DNA from: Corynebacterium phocae
GTDB taxonomy: Bacteria > Actinomycetota > Actinomycetes > Mycobacteriales > Mycobacteriaceae
Reading direction: 5' to 3'
DNA: 64,000 bases
Assembly (NCBI RefSeq): GCF_008693075.1
Contig: NZ_VXKJ01000033.1
Location: 1-64,000 of the forward strand
Of the stretch, positions 51,595-60,800 are shown in pieces. The notes beneath the pieces are model-generated. The model saw nothing but the letters and a program-made list of their open reading frames with translations. It was not told where the DNA came from and did not search any database. The translations under genes were made by a program, and so were the position numbers. Every line of letters begins with the position of its first letter. Within the stretch, counting starts at the first letter, position 1.

Positions 51595-51766
51595 AATCCC
51601 CAAAACTTTAGTCCCTGCGATTTCAGCGACTCAGTAAAATTCGAGAAATCCGGCCACTGCAGCTGGCAGAAACGTGGTCGCTGCGCTCCACTTCTGAGAT
51701 TTGGCTTTCGGAGCCTTCCGGTGTGACCTTCAATTCGCGGAGCCAAAACTGTGGTAAGAATAGTTT

Positions 51767-54694
51767 ATGGAACCTGCCCGGAACTCATTGGATTTAACTG
51801 ACCGCGCTAAGGAAGTGTGCGCCTACTTGCTGGCGGTCGCGCAGGAGCTTGGTAAAAAGAGATGGGATGAGCCGTGGCACCCGGAGGATAATCGGCAGCC
51901 ATGGTCGCTGGCCAGCTTCTTCGGATCTGAATTCGAGAACGCAGCTGCATCCGACGGCTACAGTAATATCCTGGCTGCATTCTTAGGCCTCGGCGAGCTG
52001 CCCGACTGCCCACAACCCGACGCCGAAACAATAGAGGCTATCAAGGCCGCGCTGAAACGGTGGGGTGACGAAAGCGGCAGGCCCCTAAATCACATGCAAC
52101 AGTGGGCAGCTAGGCGCGCGCTCTTCCGTCCCTTTTCCATTATCAAGGGACCTCCCGGGACGGGAAAGACTGAGGTCATCTCCGCCATTGTCGCATCCGC
52201 GCTGGAATTGGGGCAGAGCGTGGCAGTAGTGTCCGCCAACAACGAAGCCATCAGAAATGTGGTGGCAAAGTTTGAGCAAGCCTTTTCTGAAGGTGAAGTC
52301 GATAGCTCCAAGCAAGGCATGGCCTACCAAACCGCGTTGAGGATGGCTCGTCTTGGCTCCGGTTCCGTTCGTAAAAAATGGAAGCCCATCAAGGAAGGGC
52401 GCGCGAACTTCACATTCAACGGCGAAAAAGCTAACAACGTCCCTTTCGCGGATTTCGTGAACCCCATCGATGGCTATCCTTTCGTCGCCTGCACGGTGCA
52501 TTCTCTGAATAACTGCTTCAAGGAGGGCCAGAAAGCCAAGTATGACCTACTGATAATGGATGAGTCCTCTCAGGCGTTACCCCTGCTAGGGGCGGTTGCC
52601 TTGAGTAGTGCCCACCGGGCTGTGATAGTTGGAGATGAAAAACAGCTGGCACCAATTATAAATTCGAATTTCTTGAAGTGGTCTAAAAAGTCTTTGGCCC
52701 CCAGTGGTCCCTTGTGGGATCTTGTTCAAGATTATGACTTCCTCAAGGAAGAGGAATTCCGGCACCTCGACATAACGCGGCGGGACTATAGTTTTCTGGA
52801 ATCGTGTTACGAGGTGTTTGACCGGGAGCGCAGCGAGCGTGGAAAATCTGACCCGGACGGCGAGTTGACTAAAATAACCACCCCTTTGACCGAACACTAC
52901 CGCTGCCACCCGGAGATAATCGGTTTCTGTAACAAGGAGATTTATCACGGGCAGCTGGTGCCGCAGAGGGAACCGGCGCCGGAGGAACCTAAGTTTCCCA
53001 TTGGATTCCGCTGGTACGTGGGAAAATTCACTGAGCGCTCCTATCTTGAAACCCCAAAGCTCGGCGAAGATGGACAGTTCCAGGGCAGTGGGCATGTATC
53101 GAATGTCAATCCTAAGCAGGTGACTGTATTCGCCAAAGAAGAAATACCGATAATCAAGCGAAGGCTCCAGACGGATAGCAATACCTCGGTGTGCATCCTG
53201 TCACCTTTCAAGGCCCAGCTCGATCAAATCAAAATTCTGCTCGAAGATGAATTAAAGGATGTCGAGGTAAAAGAAGATCAACTTCCCGGTATGGGGTCCT
53301 CTGCGAAAGGAGCAGTTGTAGCCCCCGTCAAGACCCTGACCATTCACAAGTCCCAGGGCAAGGACTTTGACTTGGTTTATTTGCTGCCAGTCGATGATGG
53401 CGTATGGGAGTGGCCTTGGTCGCAGGGAGAGCGACTAATCAACGTAGCTGTATCAAGGGCTAAAAAGGAGCTCCGCGTGGTGGCTTCTACTCAGCTGATG
53501 GGGGAGGCTCTACAGATACAAATCGCTGGTTTTAAGACCCCCACGGATAAGGACCTCAGCAGAGAAGATCTTGTATTTGATGGCCAGTTATTTATCCGCC
53601 GGCTGGCAGATTACGTAGACTCCGGAGGAAATATCGGGGAGCCGGAGTTTGGCTTTGTGGAGTCGAAAGTAAAATCGATTTTCGACTGCACCCCGTTCTA
53701 TCAGAGCCAAGATTCATGCTCACTGCTTACCTCCAACTTCGATTTTTCGGCTCCGGAGAGTATCACCGTTGAAATGCTTGCTCGGGTAGCGGAGGCTTAT
53801 GGGCTTAGGCTTATCTGTCACGTGAAATTCGAAGATATAGTCCTCAATTCTGGGGATGAACCAAAAACTCTGGGACAGAGGGCAAAGGCATTTAGCAAGA
53901 AAATCCTCGCTGACCGCAGAGCGAAGATGGATTTCATGCATTTTGACGCGTTGTTAGTCGACGCTCGGAATAACATTATCCTGGCTGTGGAAACTGACGG
54001 AAAGCCACATCGTTACAGTTCGCCGAGGGATGGTACGCCGAAACTTTACCCAGCCAAAGAAGTACTACTCGATACGGCAAAGGATGAGTTCATCACCAAA
54101 GAACTGGGTGGTCGAATCGCGCACCTAGGAAAGGACTCCTTGGTATCGAGGCTGAATCATTCGATAATTTCTCAGCGTGAAGATGCTCGAGCATGGTTGG
54201 GTCTACCCAAAGAAGATTCATCTAAAGGAATGCCGGGACATGTAGCTACCCCGGAGGATTTGGAAGAGGTTAGCGGCCCGGTCTTGCTCCGCATCCCGAC
54301 AGACGGTAGCACATTTGCTGAGACCCTTGAGTTGAGGAAAGCCTGTGGTTTAGAAGCCGATGCAGCGCCACCGACCCTCGAGGACTACGTGGGGTATTGC
54401 AAGGAAAACCTCGATGAGGATAATTGCTGGAAGTTCGTTGGCGGGAGATTGGCGAGGAAAGTGTTGACCGATCACAGGGAGATCCCGTACAACCGAGATT
54501 CCTTTCAGGCTTTGTCCGGCGAGCTAAAGCCCTTGGACGAGAATAACCCGGTCGAGCACCTACCCACTGACAAAGGTGAGAATCAGGGGATTTACGTCAC
54601 CTACGCGGAGGTGGAAAAACCGGAGATATTCTTCACTGGCCGAGGTGTACGATTCTGGTTGAATGAGCTTGAGCGTAAAGGCATTTTAAAGTAG
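51767..54694 (+). CDS. SF1 (UPF1/DNA2-like) helicase with DUF2726-type nuclease domain
   Basis: The product has 975 residues. Walker A is GPPGTGKT (128-135). Walker B is MDESSQA, about residue 265. Further helicase motifs are IVGDEKQLAP, EHYRCHPEIIGF, LSPFKAQLDQI, TIHKSQGKDFDLVYLLP and NVAVSRAKKEL, so it is a complete SF1B engine. After residue about 600 comes a PD-(D/E)XK-like DUF2726 region: FDALLVDARNNIILAVETDGKPH, then DTAKDEFITKELGG. The last 170 residues are unassigned. Helicase-nuclease fusions of this kind are frequent in defence islands. Six bases separate it from hsdS, so the two are co-transcribed. Confidence 0.88.
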   Translation: MEPARNSLDLTDRAKEVCAYLLAVAQELGKKRWDEPWHPEDNRQPWSLASFFGSEFENAAASDGYSNILAAFLGLGELPDCPQPDAETIEAIKAALKRWGDESGRPLNHMQQWAARRALFRPFSIIKGPPGTGKTEVISAIVASALELGQSVAVVSANNEAIRNVVAKFEQAFSEGEVDSSKQGMAYQTALRMARLGSGSVRKKWKPIKEGRANFTFNGEKANNVPFADFVNPIDGYPFVACTVHSLNNCFKEGQKAKYDLLIMDESSQALPLLGAVALSSAHRAVIVGDEKQLAPIINSNFLKWSKKSLAPSGPLWDLVQDYDFLKEEEFRHLDITRRDYSFLESCYEVFDRERSERGKSDPDGELTKITTPLTEHYRCHPEIIGFCNKEIYHGQLVPQREPAPEEPKFPIGFRWYVGKFTERSYLETPKLGEDGQFQGSGHVSNVNPKQVTVFAKEEIPIIKRRLQTDSNTSVCILSPFKAQLDQIKILLEDELKDVEVKEDQLPGMGSSAKGAVVAPVKTLTIHKSQGKDFDLVYLLPVDDGVWEWPWSQGERLINVAVSRAKKELRVVASTQLMGEALQIQIAGFKTPTDKDLSREDLVFDGQLFIRRLADYVDSGGNIGEPEFGFVESKVKSIFDCTPFYQSQDSCSLLTSNFDFSAPESITVEMLARVAEAYGLRLICHVKFEDIVLNSGDEPKTLGQRAKAFSKKILADRRAKMDFMHFDALLVDARNNIILAVETDGKPHRYSSPRDGTPKLYPAKEVLLDTAKDEFITKELGGRIAHLGKDSLVSRLNHSIISQREDARAWLGLPKEDSSKGMPGHVATPEDLEEVSGPVLLRIPTDGSTFAETLELRKACGLEADAAPPTLEDYVGYCKENLDEDNCWKFVGGRLARKVLTDHREIPYNRDSFQALSGELKPLDENNPVEHLPTDKGENQGIYVTYAEVEKPEIFFTGRGVRFWLNELERKGILK

Positions 54695-54700
54695 TCTCCC

Positions 54701-55822
54701 ATGACCCCTTCCATCCCAACTCTGCCCCTTGACCAGGTTGCGCGGCTTACTGGTGGCTACGCGTTTAGGAGTGCAAACTATGTGCCTGCAGGTATGCGGG
54801 TGATCCGTATTTCTGATGTCCAGCAGGGGTGGCTCAGTGACAAACACCGGCGTTTTTATGACGCCAATTCTGGGGAGTCTTTTGCCAACGCAACGTTGCA
54901 GGCAGGCGATTGCGTGATGACGCTGACAGGCTACGTGGGGCGGGTGGCTTTCATTGAGCCGGATACCTTGCCGGCGGCGGCTAACCAGCGGGTGCTGCGT
55001 ATCGCGCCGGGCCCGGAGGTGGAACCGCGTTACCTGTTCCATGTTCTTAACCATCCGGTACTGCGTGAGCGGGTTATTTCCTTGTCCGGCGGAAGCGCGC
55101 AGCGCAACGTCAGCGTCAAGGCGGTTGCGGGGCTGAAGATTCCGGTTCCATCGCTAGTTCTCCAGCGGCGGCGGGCTGCTGAGCTAGACGAGCTGGACCG
55201 GGTGCATGGGCAGTACCGCCAGGCGGTGGAGGAGGAATCCCGTCTGCTGGAGCAGCAAGCATGGCAGGCGGGGCGGCAGTGGCTGGGTTGCTTGGATGGC
55301 ACCCCTACCCAGCCGCTTGGCCAGGTTGCCCGGTTGCGTAGGGGGCAAAGTATCACCAGGTCCCGGGTTCGCCCGGGCCCGGTTCCGGTGGTGGCGGGCG
55401 GTTTGCGGCCGGCGTATTTCCATGATGAGCCCAACCGTGAAGGACCTACAATTGTAGTGGCGGGCTCGGGTGCCAACGCCGGGCACGTCAGCTGGTGGGA
55501 AGAGCCAATTTTTGTCTCAGATGCCTTTTCCGTTGAGCCGGATCCCGGCCGTCTGGATCCGCGCTTTTGCTACCACTTCCTAAAGATCAACCAACAGCGG
55601 CTGTACGAAAGAAAGGGAGGCGCGGGAGTGCCGCACCTCTACCCGCGCGATGTCGCCGGGTTGGCGGTGCCGGTGCCGGATTTGGGTACGCAGCGCCGGG
55701 TTGCTGCTGATGTGGACTCCCTTAGTGATCTCAGCGGTGGGCTGCGGGAAAAATTGTGCGCGGAGTTAGACTTGCTGGACCGTATGCTGGTTATTCACCG
55801 CAGGTGCATACTTGGTCTATAG
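54701..55822 (+). CDS. hsdS: orphan type I restriction specificity subunit (HsdS)
   Basis: The product has 373 residues with the two-domain S-subunit layout. Each target recognition domain begins with the usual PLDQVARLTGGYAF and PLGQVARLRRGQSI and ends at a helical conserved region (LQRRRAAELDELDRVHGQYR and TQRRVAADVDSLSD). S subunits give DNA target specificity to HsdM methylase and HsdR nuclease, but neither is present here. The preceding helicase-nuclease is the only partner, six bases upstream. The gene has higher GC than that helicase gene, hinting at a separate origin. No ribosome site is visible, so it is probably translated by coupling. Confidence 0.85.
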   Translation: MTPSIPTLPLDQVARLTGGYAFRSANYVPAGMRVIRISDVQQGWLSDKHRRFYDANSGESFANATLQAGDCVMTLTGYVGRVAFIEPDTLPAAANQRVLRIAPGPEVEPRYLFHVLNHPVLRERVISLSGGSAQRNVSVKAVAGLKIPVPSLVLQRRRAAELDELDRVHGQYRQAVEEESRLLEQQAWQAGRQWLGCLDGTPTQPLGQVARLRRGQSITRSRVRPGPVPVVAGGLRPAYFHDEPNREGPTIVVAGSGANAGHVSWWEEPIFVSDAFSVEPDPGRLDPRFCYHFLKINQQRLYERKGGAGVPHLYPRDVAGLAVPVPDLGTQRRVAADVDSLSDLSGGLREKLCAELDLLDRMLVIHRRCILGL

Positions 55823-55972
55823 AGTCGGCAGAACAAGCCGTTGTCTGGCAATTGCTTACTGGAATGGGAAGCGCTAATTAAATAACAGTGAACGTGTCCG
55901 GTTTTAGTTATAGAATTTTACGGACGGTTGTTGTGGAAGCGGGATAGTGGAGACGGTGAAGGAGGGGTAGTG

Positions 55973-57352
55973 ATGGCACCACCAGCACCTACTCCTGCGG
56001 ATATCGCGGCAACAGCCAAAAGGCGCAAAGCGCAGCGGGATGTTTTAGAACAGCGCCACATTCAAAGAAAGCAACAGGCAGAGTGCCTGGCTGTTGGATT
56101 GATCCAGGAGTATCTCCTGGAGGAATTCCGCCTGCACGGCACGGATACTTTCCTTGCGCCGGAGGTGCAGTCAGAATTGTGTAGGCGTTGGCCGGCTGCT
56201 AGACCGTTAATTTCGGCGTACTTTTGTGATACTCCGGCGCAGGCTGCGGCGGTGGTGGGGCGCGGCCCTGAACCTGCTGTGTTGACGGTCGTCACCTGGT
56301 TTCGGCCCAGTCGTTTATACGCAGAGAACAGGGTTTTCAGGTTCTATACGGAGGTTCGTAATCACCAGACGGGGGCTGTTTGTAAGGGCAAGGGAACAAC
56401 CCAGGAGGTGGCGGAGGTTGCTGCGTTGACAAAGGCGGTCAAGTCGGTGAAGTTGCTGCAGCCTTTTTCCGTCCGTCACGGGCAGTCCCAGGGGGTAGCC
56501 GGGCGGGCGTGTTTTTGCCAGACGTGCCGGAGCATTCCGCTTCTGGTTGACAGGCAATGTTTCGTGCCGCTTAAGAGTGGGCGCTACTTGGATGAATATC
56601 TCAACCACGTGGCGGAGGTTTCTGCACAGCTGCGGGTTTCATCTTTACCCGGGGTGGTGATGGTGGGCCAGCAGCGTGACCCCGGGGTGGCTGTCAAGGG
56701 ACCCATTGGCGGCTTACTTGACGGGGTTGTTGCGCAAGACGCGCGGAAGGCCGTTGGGTCGTTGAATACGCGGTTTGGGCAGCAGAAGGTAGATGTTTAT
56801 ACTGACGCTTCCTGTTCGCGCTCCGGTGCCGTAGCCACAGCGGCAGGGGTTTCTGCGGATGGAAATTACTTTGCTTTCAAGGTTGAGCAGCCTGATTCGG
56901 GTTTGCTCACCACCAACTACTGTGAGGCTATAGGGGTGATGGCAGCTGTGCAGACGTGGTGGGGTTTGGGCCGGAGGTTGATTATTCATACAGATTCCCA
57001 GGCTATCGTTTCTGGGGTGCGGAAGTACCTGGCGGGCAAGGACCTGACGTTGCACCAGGAAACGCAGGGCGTGGTGCGGCAAATCGCGGAGTTAACAAAG
57101 ATCTACGCCGCGCTGGGTGGCAGCATTAAGTTCAAGTGGGTGCCTGGTCACGCGGGGGTTCACCTCAATGAGATTGCGGATAGGTTGGCCCGCGCTGCCC
57201 GGCACACTAACCATCCGGTGGTGGGCAAGGACGCAAAGAACACCATTTTTGCCAATATTATTGCCGATGCCCAGAGCCCACCGCCGCAGTCAAAGCCCAC
57301 GGTATCTGGTCAAGCTCGGTTGATGGATAAGATATCTGGCACGGCGGGCTAA
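55973..57352 (+). CDS. RNase H-fold protein with novel N-terminal half
   Basis: The product has 459 residues; ATG55973 follows AAGGAGG at 7-base spacing. The C-terminal domain (about 270-420) is RNase H type I with all catalytic acids: VYTDASCS (Asp278), TTNYCEAIGV, IIHTDSQAIVSGV and NEIADRLARAA. The WVPGHAGVH loop is also typical. The N-terminal 260 residues match nothing I recognise; they contain a helical stretch (RRKAQRDVLEQRHIQRKQQ), a beta region (VLTVVTWFRPSRLYAENRVFR) and a Cys pair CFCQTCRS. The window already has another RNase HI (22729), so this one is accessory. Confidence 0.78.
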   Translation: MAPPAPTPADIAATAKRRKAQRDVLEQRHIQRKQQAECLAVGLIQEYLLEEFRLHGTDTFLAPEVQSELCRRWPAARPLISAYFCDTPAQAAAVVGRGPEPAVLTVVTWFRPSRLYAENRVFRFYTEVRNHQTGAVCKGKGTTQEVAEVAALTKAVKSVKLLQPFSVRHGQSQGVAGRACFCQTCRSIPLLVDRQCFVPLKSGRYLDEYLNHVAEVSAQLRVSSLPGVVMVGQQRDPGVAVKGPIGGLLDGVVAQDARKAVGSLNTRFGQQKVDVYTDASCSRSGAVATAAGVSADGNYFAFKVEQPDSGLLTTNYCEAIGVMAAVQTWWGLGRRLIIHTDSQAIVSGVRKYLAGKDLTLHQETQGVVRQIAELTKIYAALGGSIKFKWVPGHAGVHLNEIADRLARAARHTNHPVVGKDAKNTIFANIIADAQSPPPQSKPTVSGQARLMDKISGTAG

Positions 57353-57867
57353 GGGCTGCGAAACTTCCCGGAGCGAGAAATCTGCCAACGTTGTGCCGGT
57401 GTACCAGGGTCTCAGTGCTGAACGCTTGGGGAACGGAGTTGATGATATTCTTTTTCATTATTGTTTCACTGCGGAAAGTATAAAATACTACTGGTATATT
57501 GGGTGGTGGTAATTTTTCCAGTGGCTATTAAATTGGTAATTCTTATTAAGAAAAATTTGCAGAGCCTTAAGGGATTCGTGGGGGTGCTGGGGAACCTATC
57601 GGGGGTAGGGGCTGGCGCTTTCGGTCGGGTAGTGAGCTGGTCGGCCTGGGCTGTTTGTGGTCCGGTAGGGTCATCCTGTTCAGTGTGCTGCGCTTAGGGG
57701 GTGTGAAAAAATATACTTTGAACAGCTGGTTTGTCGGTGGAGTTGTTCAACCCTTCTGCCAAGCAGTGGGATAGGGTGGTAGTCCTTGGGATTGAGGATC
57801 GATTGAGATCTATTTAACAATCGGAATTAACTTTGCTCCACATGGCAATAAGCGTTAATATTCACGC
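57353..57867. other. AT-rich gap upstream of the adhesin gene
   Basis: No RNA gene or repeat is evident in these 515 bases. The first 220 are AT-rich. Near the end TTGCTC (57833-57838) and TAATAT (57856-57861), 17 bases apart, form a good promoter for the adhesin gene. TAATAT lies six bases before the start, again a leaderless layout. Confidence 0.55.
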
Positions 57868-60800
57868 ATGTACTCTTCTCTCTCTTTGCGCAGATTCTTA
57901 ACGCTTTTATTAGTAACGTTATGTGTTTTGGCTATGTGCCTGATGCAAGTAGTAAGCCCGTCCCTGGCGGAGGATAACCCTGGGGCGCAGGACCCGGTTA
58001 TTGCTAGTGAAAGTGAGGCGGGCAGCACCGCTGAAGCCGGAGATGTCGGCACTGCTGATGCCGGAGATGTTGGCACTGCTGATGCTGGAGATGTCGGCAC
58101 TGTTGATGCTGGAGATTCCAGCACCGCCGGTGGGGCAGATGATCAGGCTGAGCCGGTCTTGGATTCACCCGCCGATCCGGCAGAGGAATCTGTCACCTTA
58201 AGGCGTGCTACTGCCGGCGATAACCAGGATCCCCTCAAAATTGATCTGTTCGTGGGTACTCGTGAGGAACTTAAAGGCGAAGAGTCCCGGCTAGACTATT
58301 GGTCCGGGGAAACCGTCAACTCAATTGTCTCTCTTGACGTTTCTGGTGCTGACGTAAACCTGCGGAACGCGGTTCTCACCCTGACCTTCCCCAAGGTGAA
58401 AAATGAGGATGGGAAGCTCCTTACTAACGAACCGGGCTTTGTGGACTCCAACCTCGCTACCTCATCTGTGAACCGGGAAGATGATGAGGCATGGTACAAG
58501 GAGTATCACTTCGACACTCTTAAAGGCGGTCAGATTACCCAGCTGCCGTTCCTGTTTAATTTCATCAACCACATCACCCCGGATGGAACCACCGTCACTC
58601 CCACCGTGGCTTTAAGCGCGGATAACTTTGACACTATTGAAGAGGAAGTAACTTTCACTGCCAAGGCTGCTGATGGGTACCGGACGGATTTGCGCCTATG
58701 GAGGAAGGATTATGCGAATTTCACGGAGGTTGATGGAAAGAAAGTTGGCGTTTATCGGTTCAACTCGGATCCTCTGACCGGTGTGACCCCGCCTGAGGAG
58801 CCAGAGTTCCGTTACTACGCTTGCATCAGCCCGGACCTTCCTCAGGACGTACCCAGGGGCCTTGGCGTGTATGACGCCAAGAAGGTTACCTTTGAGATTG
58901 AGATTCCGGAGGAATCAGAACCAACGGAAGAAGCCTTGCGTCGGTGGAAGTGGAAAGATGAGTCCCAGCGCGTCCTGGTTGCAACCCCCAGCTACGAGTG
59001 GAGTCTGCGCAGTTTTGATTGCCGCTACGTGGTATCCGGACTCGGGTTAAATCTTACATATAAAAAAGATACGCTCATATCTGACGGAAACGGGGAAATG
59101 CGGGTATTTCGTCCGTCCATCAACACTTGGGTGGATAAAGGAACCCCAGAGGAGCAGTACGTGGGTTCGGACGTGGAAGGCACGGGGTTTGTTGAAATTG
59201 AAGACAGCTTTGCCCCGCGCCACACCATCAATATGAACAAATGGGCGATCTTGCCCTATTGGTCCAACTACGTGGAGGGGAGCGGAACTGATTCGCACTA
59301 TATCTACGATGGTAGGGCACTTGCCTGGGAGCGGGATTACAACAAGATCTACCTCGCCGGAGACGTTAAAGGCGGCGGTGTCTACCTAGAGCCCAACCGC
59401 TACTTCGGTGACCCAGAGACCACTACTCCGGGAGTAATGGAGCACGGGGATAAAACTCTCCCTGGGCTTCGCTGGCGTTATGATATTTCTCAAACTAACA
59501 ACGGATCGGGGCACCATGACTCCACCGGTGGCATCCATGATTTTGTCCACAGCGTTACTGACTATGACCTGGATCCGGCGTTGTACTACAACGAGTTCCA
59601 TTTTGATGCCCGTTATTCATACCCGCCTCCTGGGATGACTAAGAAGGAACTTCAAAACAAGATTAATGCGATTGGAAACCATCTCTACGGTATAGATTCC
59701 TCGGGCACGCGCCATGTGCTTGCTGAGGATTTGCCCATGGGTGGTCGCGTAGCAATCATGGACAAGGACCGGAAATATGATCAGCTAGAGATGGTATTCA
59801 AGCAGCCGGTTGAACTTGACAACTTTAAACTTGGTTTTGACATCCGCGCCTACCCGACCCCGGAAGAGGCGGAGCGGTGGCGCAACCGTGAAATTGAGAA
59901 TTCGGAAAAGATTGTCCTCAACCGGGTTAAGGCAGATATCCGGTTCAATGCTCCCGACGGACCACAATACGAAAGCTTTGCGGCGGGTGTGGAAGGCAAG
60001 ACTGAGACGCTAGATGGGGAGACAAATTTTCCTGAAAACAATGGTTTCCTGGAAAACAACAAGATCCTGCTTCAGGGAGTAGACCCCAAGCTTGGCACCA
60101 GAATCCTTACCACCTCGCATACGGATCCCCAAGCGGAAGAAAACCCGATCAAGGTTCACAAGATGTTTTCGGCCAAGGACGCGTTGACCTCGTATGAAGA
60201 GTGTGATGAAGAGCAGCTTACTCAGGAAAACTGCGCGCGTATTAGAACTCTTGAGGTAAGGACCAAACCAGCCGGAAGCTGGGGCGGGGTACCTAGGGTA
60301 TTGGAAAATCTACGGCAGATAGTGCTGCTTCCCCCGGGTGTGACCTACGTTGAGACCCTCGGGCACATCCGTGATGATGAAACCCATTGGGGACAGGGCC
60401 AGCCGGAGGTGGTAGAGAATTTCAAAAACCTGGGTCTGACCGCCCTTATCTACTCTTTTGGGGACGTGACTTACAACAGCCCCAGCTATGAAGTGTATGA
60501 GTCAAACCTCTCCACGTTCTTAACTGTTGATACCACTAAGTATGCCAACTTTGGCCCTAATGAAATCAAAGTTTTTACAACGTGGGATAGCAACGCAGAA
60601 ATCCGCCCCGCTGACACCAGCTACCAAGGGCGCAAGCTGGTTGATGACCTGGATTTGGACGATGACGGCAACACCACTGAGGATTTCCTCCAAGCTTCCC
60701 GGGTGCTGACCTTAAGTGCGCCGTTGGAAGTGCTTTCTAAAATTGAAGTTTCCCCGAGCTTGGACCGGCCTTGGACTTTGCATGCTCCCAACCAGGAGCT

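Noticed and set aside
50080..57352. Integrated prophage
   Set aside because: No integrase, capsid, terminase or tail genes and no attachment-site repeats are seen.
57461..57697. 78-codon hydrophobic frame starting with TTG
   Set aside because: No ribosome site, no -10 box before it, and the second half is low-complexity Gly/Val; considered chance.
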